In this document: in pieces, positions 1 through 9,309 of the stretch | Layout: each line of letters opens with the position of its first letter | Numbering within the stretch: position 1 is the stretch's first letter | Source of the DNA: Clostridium beijerinckii | GTDB lineage: Bacteria; Bacillota; Clostridia; Clostridiales; Clostridiaceae | NCBI RefSeq assembly: GCF_036699995.1 | Contig: NZ_CP144906.1 | Span: forward strand, 2,619,001-2,683,000 | Length of the DNA: 64,000 nucleotides | Direction: 5' to 3' | Program-made: the position numbers and the translations under genes | The notes under the pieces: model-generated | Seen by the model: only the letters and a program-made list of their open reading frames with translations | What the model was told of the DNA's origin: nothing | Database searches by the model: none

Positions 1-44
1 AATAAGAAGTGATATTTATGCCTTATAAATATCACTTCTTATTT
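1..44 (-). terminator. Perfect 19-bp hairpin, likely terminator
   Basis: Bases 1-19 and 25-43 are perfect inverted copies around a 5-nt loop. The hairpin lies about 70 bp past the stop codon of the minus-strand regulator at 111-1034, so it most likely ends that transcript. The arms are A/T-rich at their ends, so it could also work for a gene left of the window. Confidence 0.7.
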
Positions 45-110
45 ATTATAAAAACAGATATAATTCAATCAATATACTTTAATATATATAATTAGATATA
101 ATGATCAACA

Positions 111-1034
111 TCAAGATTCTTGAGTTAATGTATTATAAACAAGTCTTACACTTATGCCTTGATTGTAATTGCCAAAGTTTTTTCCGAAAATAGTTAATCC
201 GCCAACATGTTTTGTTTCTTCTGGAACAGCTAACTTTAAAAGAATATCACTTTTATAATTTAATTCTAAATCTTCTAGAGTGACATCTGAAATCTTTATT
301 CCATCAATAAAAGTTCCGAAAGAATTTATGGTTAAAAGTTTTAATAATCCGTATTGATTCCAATGAGGATTCCACCAAGATGGAGTCAAAATACCTTTAC
401 TATCACCAAAATCTCCAGGACTGGTCCATCTACCAACATTGACATTATTTAAATAGAAATGTATATCAGATGGCCATATACTGCATACTCCAGGGGCTTC
501 TGAACTTATTTCCATAGATATTTGCAATTCAGAGAATACTTCACTTGGTTTTAAATAGTTAGGAATTCTATATTCTATACTTCCTTTAGTGAACCAAAGA
601 ATATCTGCATTAATTCTTTCAGGATCAGCAAAGTAATTTGGATTGTCTACTTCTCCTATAATACTATCCTTAGTTGCAATGCCGCATGTAGGAGCAATAT
701 CATAATTAGAATAGTGACCTATATTTAAATCTATATGATATGAATTTTCTACATCTTGTTTACCAATATCAATTACAAATTTATCCTCGTGAAGAGAACA
801 TATCTTTTGTAATCCATGCTTTCCAGTTAAATTAGTTGTTTTTATTAATCCGCACTCTTCTAATTTTTTTATATGCATAGTAACTGCACCATTAGTTAAA
901 TCAAGTTTCTCTGATAACTCATTCATATTTAATTGCTTGTACTGTGATAAAATCTCTAATATATTAATTCTTACATCCGAACTTAAAGCTTTGAAAAGTG
1001 GCAAACTTTCCTTTAGATTTGTAATGTGAATCAT
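111..1034 (-). CDS. ArsR-type winged-helix regulator with large C-terminal domain
   Basis: This is a 307-residue transcription regulator. Residues about 10-75 form an ArsR-like winged helix (FKALSSDVRINILEIL, then NGAVTMHIKKLEECGLI as recognition helix). The remaining 230 residues look like a beta-rich sensor domain with many Trp and Gly (IWPSDIHFYLNN, WTSPGDFGD, SWWNPHW) and no metal-binding cysteine pair. ArsR proteins are usually about 100 residues, so this is the long form, and its ligand is unknown to me. The ATG at 1034 follows a CAGAGGAG ribosome site. It lies beside an AraC-type regulator and an arabinofuranosidase, so a sugar or glycoside ligand is a reasonable inference but nothing in the sequence proves it. 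Confidence 0.75.
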   Translation of the reverse strand: MIHITNLKESLPLFKALSSDVRINILEILSQYKQLNMNELSEKLDLTNGAVTMHIKKLEECGLIKTTNLTGKHGLQKICSLHEDKFVIDIGKQDVENSYHIDLNIGHYSNYDIAPTCGIATKDSIIGEVDNPNYFADPERINADILWFTKGSIEYRIPNYLKPSEVFSELQISMEISSEAPGVCSIWPSDIHFYLNNVNVGRWTSPGDFGDSKGILTPSWWNPHWNQYGLLKLLTINSFGTFIDGIKISDVTLEDLELNYKSDILLKLAVPEETKHVGGLTIFGKNFGNYNQGISVRLVYNTLTQES

Positions 1035-1236
1035 AATAATCTCCTCTGTGTTGTTAATATTCGTTGAATTGAAATTAATGTTGAAATATTAATTTTAGAA
1101 AAATTGTGCTTAAGTTATAGTTCGTTATAAAATTATCAAATAATAATATACTATGTTAAGATTATTATACCCTTTTATGAATTGGATGTGAATAATCATT
1201 TTAAATATTTTTAAAATAAAGTCACAATACAAGAAA

Positions 1237-2133
1237 TTATTTTTTGTTTAAGTTTTTTCTAAAATATGCATTTTTATATTCAGTTGGTGTGACATCTTCA
1301 AATTTTTTAAAAAGTTTCATAAAATGCTTATCATCATTAAATCCAACCTGAAGAGCAATTTCTTTTATTGAGAAAGATGAATTTAATAGAAGTTGTTTAG
1401 AAGCAGAAATTCTTGTTTTGTTAATATATTTTAAAAGAGATGTTCCAGTATATTTTTTAAATGCCGAAGAAAGATAATCCTGATTGTAGTTAAATGTTTC
1501 GGCGATCTTATGCGCAGTTAAATTTGAATTATAATTTATATTTATCCAATTTGCAATTTCATTTATTTTGCAATTAGCATTAGATAATTTTTCGTTTTTA
1601 TGAATTACATTATCCATAAAATCCTGAGAGATTTCCATTGCCAACAGGCTTAATGCATAATTTGTTAAATATTCTGAATAACTTTTTTTGTTTGATAGAT
1701 CAAGTAGTTGACGAAAAATAAGGCTTGTTCTTGCAGCAGAAGAAATTGAACCATATTCAGGTAAAATATAAACATCTGAAGAGGCTTTTTTTAATTCATT
1801 ATCAAGATTGAATATATAATCATTAATTTGTTCAGCGTTTAAAAGTTTATATTCAGCAGAAGTAATTCTAAAATGACACCAATAGTAAGAAAGATTTCCT
1901 TCAGATTTTTTATAACCGTAGTGGGTATGGAATGGAAATAATATAATAAACTTATTTGGAGTAAGTTCATATCTTTTATCATCTTGTGCAATGTATAGTG
2001 TTCCCTCACAACCAATTAGAATAACAAAAGTATCGAGGTTTCTTTTAGAATGTATAAAATTTTCATTATTTATCAATTTTCCACTAGAACAATGAGTAAG
2101 GGGATATTTGTTATCAGAGACAAAATAAAACAT
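1237..2133 (-). CDS. AraC-family regulator with N-terminal cupin domain
   Basis: This is a sugar-type AraC regulator of 298 residues. The first 100 residues fit an AraC arm/cupin domain (LTPNKFIILFPFHTHYGY), and the last 100 hold the two helix-turn-helices (IAETFNYNQDYLSSAFKKYT and IKEIALQVGFNDDKHFMKLF). I place the start at the ATG at 2133. An AGGTGGTG ribosome site lies just upstream of it and would be overlapped by the alternative GTG at 2148. It is divergent from the GH127 gene at 2323 across 189 bp, so it probably activates that gene. The inducer is unknown; arabinose or an arabino-oligosaccharide is the contextual guess. Confidence 0.8.
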   Translation of the reverse strand: MFYFVSDNKYPLTHCSSGKLINNENFIHSKRNLDTFVILIGCEGTLYIAQDDKRYELTPNKFIILFPFHTHYGYKKSEGNLSYYWCHFRITSAEYKLLNAEQINDYIFNLDNELKKASSDVYILPEYGSISSAARTSLIFRQLLDLSNKKSYSEYLTNYALSLLAMEISQDFMDNVIHKNEKLSNANCKINEIANWININYNSNLTAHKIAETFNYNQDYLSSAFKKYTGTSLLKYINKTRISASKQLLLNSSFSIKEIALQVGFNDDKHFMKLFKKFEDVTPTEYKNAYFRKNLNKK

Positions 2134-2322
2134 ATAGGATTTCACCACCTATTATACTAAAATGAAAGTTGTTTCTATATAATAAATATACTATAGTTAT
2201 ATGTATAAAAGCTAGTCATATGCTTAAATAATGGCATTTGTATTTTAGAGGAATGAATAAAATAGTTTTTGATAATTATAATAAATTAACCACCATAAAA
2301 ATAAATTTAGGAGGAATTAATA

Positions 2323-4275
2323 ATGAACTCAAATACTTTTAGTAAACCTTTGCAAATAAATCATATAATTGTAAAAGATAATTTTTGGAAGAAGATGATG
2401 GAGTTAGCAAGAACTCATGTGATTCCTTATCAATGGGAAGCATTGAATGATAGAATAGAAGGAGCGGAGCCAAGTTATTGTATGCAAAATTTTAAGATTG
2501 CAGCTGGGATGATGGAAGGTGAATTTAAAGGTTTTGTGTTTCAAGATAGTGATTTTGCAAAATGGATAGAAGCAGTTGGATATTCTCTTATGTGGAATAA
2601 GGATGAAGGTCTTGAAAAAATTGCAGATGGAGCAATTGATATTGTCTGTGCGGCACAGCAGCCAGATGGATACCTAGATACTTATTATATTATAAACGGA
2701 TTAGATAAAAGATGGACAAACTTACGTGATAATCATGAATTGTATTGTTTAGGTCATTTAATTGAAGGGGCAGTAGCTTATTATGAGGCAACAGGAAAAG
2801 ATAAATTATTAAATGCAATCGTAAAATATGTAGACTATGTGGATACTATATTTGGGCCAGAAGATGGCAAATTGCACGGATATCCAGGTCATGAAGTAAT
2901 TGAATTGGCCTTAATTAAACTCTATAAAATAAAAAAAGATAAAAAATATCTAAATTTAGCTAAATATTTTATAGATGAAAGAGGCAAATCACCATTATAT
3001 TTTGAAGAAGAGGGGAAAAAGTATAATAATAAGTTCTGGTGGGAAGATAGTTACTTTAAATATCAATATTATCAAGCAGGTAAACCAGTAAAAGAGCAGG
3101 AAGTTGCAGAGGGGCATGCTGTAAGAGCTGTATATTTATATTCAGGAATGGCTGATGTAGCAAGAGAAACAAATGATGATGAGCTGCTAGAAGCTTGCAA
3201 GCGCTTATGGAGTAATATGACTAAAAAGCAAATGTATATAACAGGTGGAATTGGATCATCGCAATATGGAGAAGCATTTACTTATAATTATGATTTACCT
3301 AATGATACTATTTATGCTGAAACTTGTGCATCTATTGGATTAGTTTTTTTTGCAAGAAGAATGCTTGAAATTGAACCTAAATCACAATATGCAGATATAA
3401 TGGAGAAGGCCCTATACAACGGAATTATAAGTGGAATGTCAATTGATGGAACTAAGTTTTTCTATGTAAATCCATTAGAGGTAGTTCCAGAGGCTTCTGA
3501 AAAAGATCATTTGAGAGCACATGTAAAAGTTGAGCGCCAAAAATGGTTTGGATGTGCATGCTGTCCGCCTAATCTAGCAAGACTTTTGACCTCTATAGGA
3601 AGTTATGCATATACATTAAGAGATAATACAATATTTATGCATTTATACATGGGAGGAGAAATATCAGCTAATTTCGCTGGAAAGAGTGTAGCATTTGATA
3701 TTAAAACAAACTACCCATGGGATGAGATTATAGACATTAATTTAAACATGAAGGAAGAAGCTGACTTTGAATTTGCATTAAGAATTCCTGAATGGTGTAG
3801 AAATTATGAAATAAAAGTTAATGAAGAAAAGATAAATTTCAGTATAATCGATGGGTATGCGTATATAAATAGAAAATGGAAAGATGCTGATAAAATTAAC
3901 ATTTTATTTAAGATGCCTGTAGAAATAGTTAGAGCAAATATAAATGTAAGGGAAGACATGGGAAAAGTTGCTGTAATGAGGGGACCAGTTGTTTATTGCC
4001 TAGAGGAAGAAGACAATGGACCTGATCTGCACAGAGTTTATTTAAACAGTAATCCTAAATTTACTTATGAATATGACAAACATTTCTTAGGTGGCGCAAT
4101 AGTACTTGAAAGTGATGGATTAGTAGTTAAAGAGCAAGATTGTGATAAAGATAAGTTATATGTATATGACTATAAAATTGAATTTAATGAAAAGAAGTTA
4201 AAATGGATTCCGTATTATTTATGGGCTAACAGAACACCAGGAGAAATGATAGTGTGGGTAAGAAGATGTATTTAG
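2323..4275 (+). CDS. GH127 beta-L-arabinofuranosidase
   Basis: This 650-residue protein belongs to glycoside hydrolase family 127, which releases L-arabinofuranose from beta-linked arabino-oligosaccharides using a cysteine nucleophile held by zinc. The signature pieces are present: GGIGSSQYGEAF (Glu317, matching the acid/base Glu322 of Bifidobacterium HypBA1), YAETCASIG (Glu333, Cys335) and FGCACCPPNLARLL (Cys413 and Cys414, matching nucleophile Cys417 and Cys418). All four putative zinc ligands are therefore conserved. There is no signal peptide, so it acts in the cytoplasm on imported oligosaccharides, although no dedicated transporter is visible. The start follows AGGAGG. It is the first gene of a plus-strand run with AraM and AraL-like genes. 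Confidence 0.88.
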   Translation: MNSNTFSKPLQINHIIVKDNFWKKMMELARTHVIPYQWEALNDRIEGAEPSYCMQNFKIAAGMMEGEFKGFVFQDSDFAKWIEAVGYSLMWNKDEGLEKIADGAIDIVCAAQQPDGYLDTYYIINGLDKRWTNLRDNHELYCLGHLIEGAVAYYEATGKDKLLNAIVKYVDYVDTIFGPEDGKLHGYPGHEVIELALIKLYKIKKDKKYLNLAKYFIDERGKSPLYFEEEGKKYNNKFWWEDSYFKYQYYQAGKPVKEQEVAEGHAVRAVYLYSGMADVARETNDDELLEACKRLWSNMTKKQMYITGGIGSSQYGEAFTYNYDLPNDTIYAETCASIGLVFFARRMLEIEPKSQYADIMEKALYNGIISGMSIDGTKFFYVNPLEVVPEASEKDHLRAHVKVERQKWFGCACCPPNLARLLTSIGSYAYTLRDNTIFMHLYMGGEISANFAGKSVAFDIKTNYPWDEIIDINLNMKEEADFEFALRIPEWCRNYEIKVNEEKINFSIIDGYAYINRKWKDADKINILFKMPVEIVRANINVREDMGKVAVMRGPVVYCLEEEDNGPDLHRVYLNSNPKFTYEYDKHFLGGAIVLESDGLVVKEQDCDKDKLYVYDYKIEFNEKKLKWIPYYLWANRTPGEMIVWVRRCI

Positions 4276-4301
4276 TTCAATAAAGCTTAAAATTAAGTAA
4301 C

Positions 4302-4331
4302 TTGTACGCTGTTTATGCAGATGAATATAGT
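4302..4331 (+). promoter_or_regulatory. Possible promoter with AraR-like half-site before araM
   Basis: TTGTAC at 4302-4307 and TATAGT at 4326-4331 are 18 bp apart. CTTGTACG over the -35 resembles one half of the AraR operator known in Firmicutes. GTTTATGC (4311-4318) and its exact inverse GCATAAAC (4362-4369) flank the start region and could fold the leader just before the ribosome site. Function is inferred. Confidence 0.3.
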
Positions 4332-4386
4332 ATATAATTTTAAATGAACCTAAAGCAAAAAGCATAAACGTAGGAGGTACTTAATT

Positions 4387-5559
4387 TTGAATGAAATTTT
4401 GACTAAAACAATAGAAGAAATGGCGGATATGGAATTTGACTGTAGCTGCGGCAAAAAACATAGAATAGACATAAAACATATCTATGTTGGAGAAAATGCA
4501 TATAATAGAATTCTAGATGTCGCAAAAGAAATTTTACCAAAAGAAATCTTATTAGTCAGTGATAATAATACTTATAAAGCACTTGGCAAGTGTGTAGAAA
4601 ATGAACTTACTGAATCAGGTTATAAGATAAATAATATTATATTAGTTAGTGATGGAGATTTAATTCCAGATGAAAAAGCAATTGGACGAGTATTGGTTGA
4701 AGTAAATAATGAAACAGAGCTTATAGTTGCTGTGGGATCTGGAAGTATTAATGATATATGTAGAATAATAAGTGCAAAAACTCATATTCCTTATGTTATA
4801 ATGGGGACAGCTCCATCAATGGATGGATATGCATCAACAGTATCACCTCTAATTATTGATGGAGCAAAGGTAACATATCCAGGGACTAATCCATATGCTA
4901 TTATAGCTGATTCAAATATTATGAAAGATGCTCCATTTGAGATGATATGCGCTGGATTTGGTGATATACTAGGAAAATATACAGCACTTTCTGATTGGAG
5001 ATTATCTAATACGATTCATGACGAATATTTTTGTGATACAACAGAAAAGCTAGTAAGGAATGCCATGTATAAATGTTTTGAAAATATAGAAGGAGCTGTT
5101 AAGAGAGAGGTTAAAGCAATAGAATATATATCAGAAGCACTTATACTATCAGGAATAGCAATGACTCTTTCTGGAAATTCAAGACCAGCATCAGGAGCAG
5201 AACACCATCTTTCTCATTATTGGGAAATTGATAAACTTTCAAGAAAATTAGAACATCCTTTGCATGGCAATTCAGTTGGAGTTGGCACAGTAATATCAGC
5301 ATGGTTGTATAAAAAATTTAATATTGAAGAAAGGTTTGGGATAGAGACTCCTGTGCCAGAAATAATAATAAATTTATTAAATTCTATTGGAGCTAAGTCT
5401 AATCCAAAGACTTTAGGAATTGAGAAAGAATTATTTCATAGGAGTGTAATTCATGCTCTTGAAATCAGACCTAGATATACGATTTTGCAATATGCAAAAA
5501 CTGAAAATATGTTAGAAGAATATGCAAATGAATTAACGAATTTATTTTACGGAGAATGA
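4387..5559 (+). CDS. araM: AraM-type sn-glycerol-1-phosphate dehydrogenase
   Basis: This 390-residue enzyme belongs to the iron/nickel-containing polyol dehydrogenase family. AraM/EgsA members reduce dihydroxyacetone phosphate to sn-glycerol-1-phosphate. The dinucleotide loop VGSGSIND is at about residue 116, MGTAPSMDGYAS follows, and metal ligands are offered by Asp193 (GFGDILGK) and histidines in AEHHLSHYWE and LEHPLHGNSVG. The N-terminal FDCSCGKKH is typical of AraM-like proteins. The start is TTG at 4387, nine bases after AGGAGG; no in-frame ATG is near. In Bacillus subtilis araM and araL lie in the arabinose operon, and the same pairing occurs here, with four bases to the next gene. The physiological role in arabinose growth is unsettled. 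Confidence 0.85.
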   Translation: MNEILTKTIEEMADMEFDCSCGKKHRIDIKHIYVGENAYNRILDVAKEILPKEILLVSDNNTYKALGKCVENELTESGYKINNIILVSDGDLIPDEKAIGRVLVEVNNETELIVAVGSGSINDICRIISAKTHIPYVIMGTAPSMDGYASTVSPLIIDGAKVTYPGTNPYAIIADSNIMKDAPFEMICAGFGDILGKYTALSDWRLSNTIHDEYFCDTTEKLVRNAMYKCFENIEGAVKREVKAIEYISEALILSGIAMTLSGNSRPASGAEHHLSHYWEIDKLSRKLEHPLHGNSVGVGTVISAWLYKKFNIEERFGIETPVPEIIINLLNSIGAKSNPKTLGIEKELFHRSVIHALEIRPRYTILQYAKTENMLEEYANELTNLFYGE

Positions 5560-5563
5560 TAAT

Positions 5564-6355
5564 ATGCTAAAAGATAAAAAATTATTTTTATTAGATATTG
5601 ATGGTACAATAGCTTTAGATACAACATTAATCGATGGTACATTAGAATTTATGGATTATGTTTTAAGTATAGGCGGTAAATATATATTTATAACAAATAA
5701 TTCAACAAAAAGTATAGAAGATTATATTATGAGGTTTGATGACTTTGGAATTAAAGTTGATAAAACAAGTTTTGTAACATCATCTTATGCAACCGCAATA
5801 TATCTAAAAGAAGTATATAAAGATAAAAAAATATTTGTTCTTGGAACAAAATCATTTATTAAAGAACTAAAAAGATTTGAGCTTAATATTACAGAAGATA
5901 AAGATGAAGATATTGTTTGTGCAGTAGTAGGCTTTGACAATGAATTAAATTATAAAAAGATAGAGGATATATGTGAATTACTATCAACAAGAGATATTGA
6001 TTATATAGCTACTAATCCAGATCTTGTTTGTCCGACTAGCTTTGGTTTTGTACCAGACTGTGGATCAATATGTGAAATGATTGAAAATGCAGTTAAAAGA
6101 CAACCTTTATACATTGGAAAGCCTAATAAAACGATAGTGGAAATGTGTCTAGAACAAACTGGATTTACAAAGGAGCAAACTTTAGTTATTGGAGATAGAT
6201 TGTATACAGACATTGCCTGCGGTATTAATGGTGGTGTTGATACAGCTGTAGTATTCACTGGAGAAGCAACAAAGGAAGATTTGAAAGATACAGAATTTAG
6301 ACCAACATATAGCTTTAGTACAATCAAAGAGTTATATGAAAAGTTAGCTTTTTAA
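5564..6355 (+). CDS. AraL/NagD-type HAD phosphatase
   Basis: This 263-residue protein is a HAD-superfamily hydrolase of subclass IIA. Motif I is LLDIDGT (Asp11 nucleophile, Asp13), motif II ITNNST at about 45, a Lys in IGKPNKTI, and motif IV GDRLYTDIACG. AraL and NagD relatives dephosphorylate sugar phosphates with loose specificity, which may clear toxic pentose phosphates. The start lies four bases after the araM stop behind GGAG, so the two are co-translated. A hairpin with a T-run follows the gene. Substrate is inferred from context only. Confidence 0.82.
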   Translation: MLKDKKLFLLDIDGTIALDTTLIDGTLEFMDYVLSIGGKYIFITNNSTKSIEDYIMRFDDFGIKVDKTSFVTSSYATAIYLKEVYKDKKIFVLGTKSFIKELKRFELNITEDKDEDIVCAVVGFDNELNYKKIEDICELLSTRDIDYIATNPDLVCPTSFGFVPDCGSICEMIENAVKRQPLYIGKPNKTIVEMCLEQTGFTKEQTLVIGDRLYTDIACGINGGVDTAVVFTGEATKEDLKDTEFRPTYSFSTIKELYEKLAF

Positions 6356-6381
6356 TATACTTTTAGTAAAGCAAGGATTAC

Positions 6382-6427
6382 AAGCTGTTAAGAATGAAAT
6401 TCAAATTTTGTTTTTAGCAGCTTTTTT
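6382..6427 (+). terminator. Rho-independent terminator of the araM operon
   Basis: AAGCTGTTAA at 6383 pairs with TTAGCAGCTT ending near 6423 (one wobble pair), and a run of six T follows. It closes the GH127-araM-HAD unit. Confidence 0.75.
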
Positions 6428-6795
6428 ATAATGTTATGAGGAATACTATTATACGAATTGAAACGGTATATTCATATTTAAATTTCTAGTGAGGCAAGCG
6501 TTAAAATAACTCTATATTATAGAAAATTAGTTGAAAAATATTTTGAAATGAAATTTTTAAATGGAATCTTACTTCATTATTTGATGAAAAATATATACCA
6601 TATAAAAAAGTAGATATACTGTAGATAATAACATTCCATGATAGTTTTGGACTTATTATTTATTTTATGTGCTTAATTAATTATATACAATTTGTTTATA
6701 ATAATTATTAGAAGAATATAATTTTCATATCGCTAAGATAATGATTTTGATATAATATTTTTATAACATAACTAGATAGGAGGAGATTATAGGAT
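6428..6795. other. Gene-free gap, nothing recognised
   Basis: This AT-rich stretch between the araM-operon terminator and the Nudix gene holds only a short open run of about 37 codons (around 6488-6620) that I do not recognise. AGGAGG near 6779 serves the next gene. Confidence 0.4.
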
Positions 6796-7398
6796 ATGAA
6801 TTTAGAATATATTATGAATAAGTTGAAAGATGAGAAACCATATATTAATGGCTGGAAAAGAATGAGAAGGTCAGCTATAATTATTCCACTAGTTGAGATT
6901 AATAATGAAGTACATGTATTATTTGAAGTTAGGTCTAAAAAATTAAGGAGCCAGCCAGGAGATATATGCTTTCCAGGTGGGAAAATAGATGGAAATGAAT
7001 CTCCTAAGGAAGCTGCACTTAGAGAAATATCCGAAGAACTTGGCGTAAAAAGTATTAATATAGTAAATGAATTAGATACTATAGTAAGATATGATGGAAT
7101 AATAATCCATCCGTATGTAGGAATTATTAAAGATCTTGATGAAATAAAGATAAGTGAAGATGAGGTTGATCATGTGTTTTATGTACCGTTATCCTATCTT
7201 TTAGATAATAAGCCTCGTGTATATAATAATAAAATAAATATTGAGAGAGATAAAGAATTTCCATATGATTTAATTGTTAATAGGGAAAACTATAAATTTA
7301 GAGAAGCTAATTATAGATCTTTATTTTATAAATATGAAACTTATAATATATGGGGAATCACAGCTGAGATGCTGCAAGATTTTTTAGAGAATTTGTAA
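6796..7398 (+). CDS. Nudix hydrolase, CoA-diphosphatase type
   Basis: This 200-residue protein hydrolyses nucleoside-diphosphate-linked substrates, most likely coenzyme A or acyl-CoA. The Nudix box spans residues 62-84 (GX5EX7REXXEELGV). Just before it comes the NudL/YeaB signature LRSQPGDICFPGG, which marks the CoA pyrophosphatase subgroup. The start follows AGGAGG. It stands alone between two terminators, with no operon partner. The substrate assignment comes from the subgroup signature and is not tested. Confidence 0.8.
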   Translation: MNLEYIMNKLKDEKPYINGWKRMRRSAIIIPLVEINNEVHVLFEVRSKKLRSQPGDICFPGGKIDGNESPKEAALREISEELGVKSINIVNELDTIVRYDGIIIHPYVGIIKDLDEIKISEDEVDHVFYVPLSYLLDNKPRVYNNKINIERDKEFPYDLIVNRENYKFREANYRSLFYKYETYNIWGITAEMLQDFLENL

Positions 7399-7415
7399 CT
7401 AACCATAAAAAATGA

Positions 7416-7517
7416 AGCATTTCTATTAAACTCATAACAATTCCCATAAAAATTAGTTTTTTTACTCTAAACCTTGCAGGAATAGCTATATTGCTTGGGA
7501 ATATGTATAAACAGTAA
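7416..7517 (+). pseudogene. Remnant of a membrane-protein C-terminus
   Basis: A 33-codon open stretch without start codon ends in TFL-type hydrophobic sequence LNLAGIAILLGNMYKQ and a stop, and is followed 17 bases later by a good terminator. It looks like the last transmembrane helix of a small transporter (DMT/EamA-like by texture) whose body has been lost. The family guess is weak. Confidence 0.3.
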
Positions 7518-7533
7518 TTAACGAAAGAAGTCT

Positions 7534-7564
7534 AGAGCTGAGAGTAAATCTTGGCTCTTTTTTC
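7534..7564 (+). terminator. Rho-independent terminator
   Basis: AGAGCTGAGA pairs with TCTTGGCTCT (two wobbles), followed by six T. It would end transcripts of the Nudix gene and of whatever gene the remnant at 7416-7517 once belonged to. Confidence 0.75.
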
Positions 7565-8097
7565 ATACCTAAAAATAGAGTTAGAGGATAAGTAAGATTG
7601 GATCAAGTAGGAAGCTACAGACAAATACATTAATGGATTATGGAGAATGATAGGGTTTTAAGATGATAATTAAAAATTATATTATTGTACAGCATTAATA
7701 TGATGGTTGGGAGTAAGGAGAAAAATTAAATATAAATATAATGAAAGAAACAAGTATTATTAGATAGTGATAAATTTATTTATATTTAATGAAAATAATT
7801 GTAAGGAAATGATATAATTTACATAAAGTGAAACGAAATTATAATTTGTATGATAGGTGGAATTAATAATTGTTTGTAAATGAAATTCTCTGAGACCATA
7901 ATTTAAATGATAAGAATGTATGTGGAATATATAAGTCAAAAGAATCTAAGCTATTTTAAAGCAATATTTATGAGTCGTGAATATTGAAAAATGTGTATTG
8001 GAAAAAATATTATATAAATAATATTAAAGAAAAAACAAATTTATACAGGTAGAGAATTTAAAGTAGGAATAGAATTATAAAATTTTTGGAGGTAAGT
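7565..8097. other. Long gap before rpiA
   Basis: No open frame with a ribosome site was found. An extended -10 sequence TGATATAAT lies at about 7812-7820 and could start an rpiA transcript with a leader of about 270 bases. GGAGG at 8088-8092 is the rpiA ribosome site. No known riboswitch pattern was recognised. Confidence 0.4.
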
Positions 8098-8790
8098 ATG
8101 GATCAAAAAAGAGTTGCAGGAGAAAAATCAACAGAATATATAAAAGATGGAATGATATTAGGGTTGGGAACTGGTTCAACAGCTTATTATATGATTAAAA
8201 AAGTTGGAGAATTGATCAAAAATGGAATCAAGATAAAAGCTGTAGCAACATCAAAAAGTACTGAGAGTTTAGCAAGAGAACTTAAGATTCCTTTATTATC
8301 AATTGATGAAGTTGACAGGATTGATTTAGCAATTGATGGCGTAGACGAAATAGATAATGAATTTAATGCCATTAAAGGTGGAGGAGGAGCCTTATTTAGA
8401 GAAAAAATTGTGGCTAGTTTGGCCAATGAAGTTATATGGATTATGGATGAAAGTAAATTAGTTGATGGTATTGGAGAATTTCCTTTACCAGTTGAAATAT
8501 TACCATATGGATACAAACATGTAATTAAAGAATTACAGGATTATTCATTAAATCCCAAAATAAGAATGAAGGAAGAAGAGATTTTTGTAACTGATAATGG
8601 TAACTATATAGTTGATTTGCATATAGGAAAGCCAATGAACATTAGTGATGTTTATAATAAAGTTAATAGAATAACTGGAGTGTTAGAAACAGGATTATTT
8701 ATTAATATGTGTGATCGTATTATCATTGGGACAAATAGCGGCGCCAAGATTATAAATAATATCAAGAGCCAAAATGTAAAGGTGGATTAA
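8098..8790 (+). CDS. rpiA: Ribose-5-phosphate isomerase A
   Basis: This 230-residue enzyme interconverts ribose-5-phosphate and ribulose-5-phosphate in the pentose phosphate pathway. The family motifs are all present: LGLGTGSTAYYM (residues 21-32), AIDGVDEID (78-86) and KGGGGALFREK (92-102), which carry the phosphate loop and the catalytic Asp, Glu and Lys. I start it at ATG 8098, six bases after GGAGG; the longer frame from 8086 would put the ribosome site inside the gene. It stands 5 kb from the xylose cluster but supplies the same pathway. A perfect palindrome GTGGATTAATCCAC overlaps its stop codon, without a T-run. Confidence 0.93.
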   Translation: MDQKRVAGEKSTEYIKDGMILGLGTGSTAYYMIKKVGELIKNGIKIKAVATSKSTESLARELKIPLLSIDEVDRIDLAIDGVDEIDNEFNAIKGGGGALFREKIVASLANEVIWIMDESKLVDGIGEFPLPVEILPYGYKHVIKELQDYSLNPKIRMKEEEIFVTDNGNYIVDLHIGKPMNISDVYNKVNRITGVLETGLFINMCDRIIIGTNSGAKIINNIKSQNVKVD

Positions 8791-8839
8791 TCCACATAAA
8801 GACTATTTCATTTTAGAATGTACGGAGGGGGATGATGAT

Positions 8840-9274
8840 ATGATAAGGGAAATAATAAATGAAGATTTTAATGGATTAATGCAATTATATATGCAACTTC
8901 ATGATGAATCTATGCCAGAGAAAACACCAGAAATAATGGAAGTATGGAATAGAATTTTGGAAGATAAAGAACATCATCTTATTATTGCAGAGGAAGAAGG
9001 AAAGATAGTGTCTTCGTGTGTTTGTGTCATAATACCAAATTTGACACACAATCAACGACCATATGCATTTATTGAAAATGTAGTGACTGATAAACATTAT
9101 AGAAATAAAGGATTAGCAACAGCTTGCTTGAACTACGCAAAAGAAATAGCACTTAAAGAGAAATGTTATAAATTAATGTTATTAACTGGATCCAAAAAAG
9201 AAAGTACGCTAAATTTCTATGAAAAAGCAGGATATAATCAAAATGATAAAACTGCTTTTATACAATGGATATAA
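8840..9274 (+). CDS. GNAT-family N-acetyltransferase
   Basis: This 144-residue single-domain protein has the GNAT acetyl-CoA loop in YRNKGLATACLNYA (motif A, R/QxxGxA) after the strand AFIENVVTDKHY, and a C-terminal NFYEKAGY motif. Such enzymes move an acetyl group from acetyl-CoA to an amine; the substrate cannot be told from sequence. The ATG follows GGAGGGG nine bases upstream. It starts 50 bp after rpiA with no terminator between, so it may be read through from it. Confidence 0.82.
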   Translation: MIREIINEDFNGLMQLYMQLHDESMPEKTPEIMEVWNRILEDKEHHLIIAEEEGKIVSSCVCVIIPNLTHNQRPYAFIENVVTDKHYRNKGLATACLNYAKEIALKEKCYKLMLLTGSKKESTLNFYEKAGYNQNDKTAFIQWI

Positions 9275-9309
9275 TATAAATTTCAATTTATCTGAGAAGG
9301 AGAAAAAAG

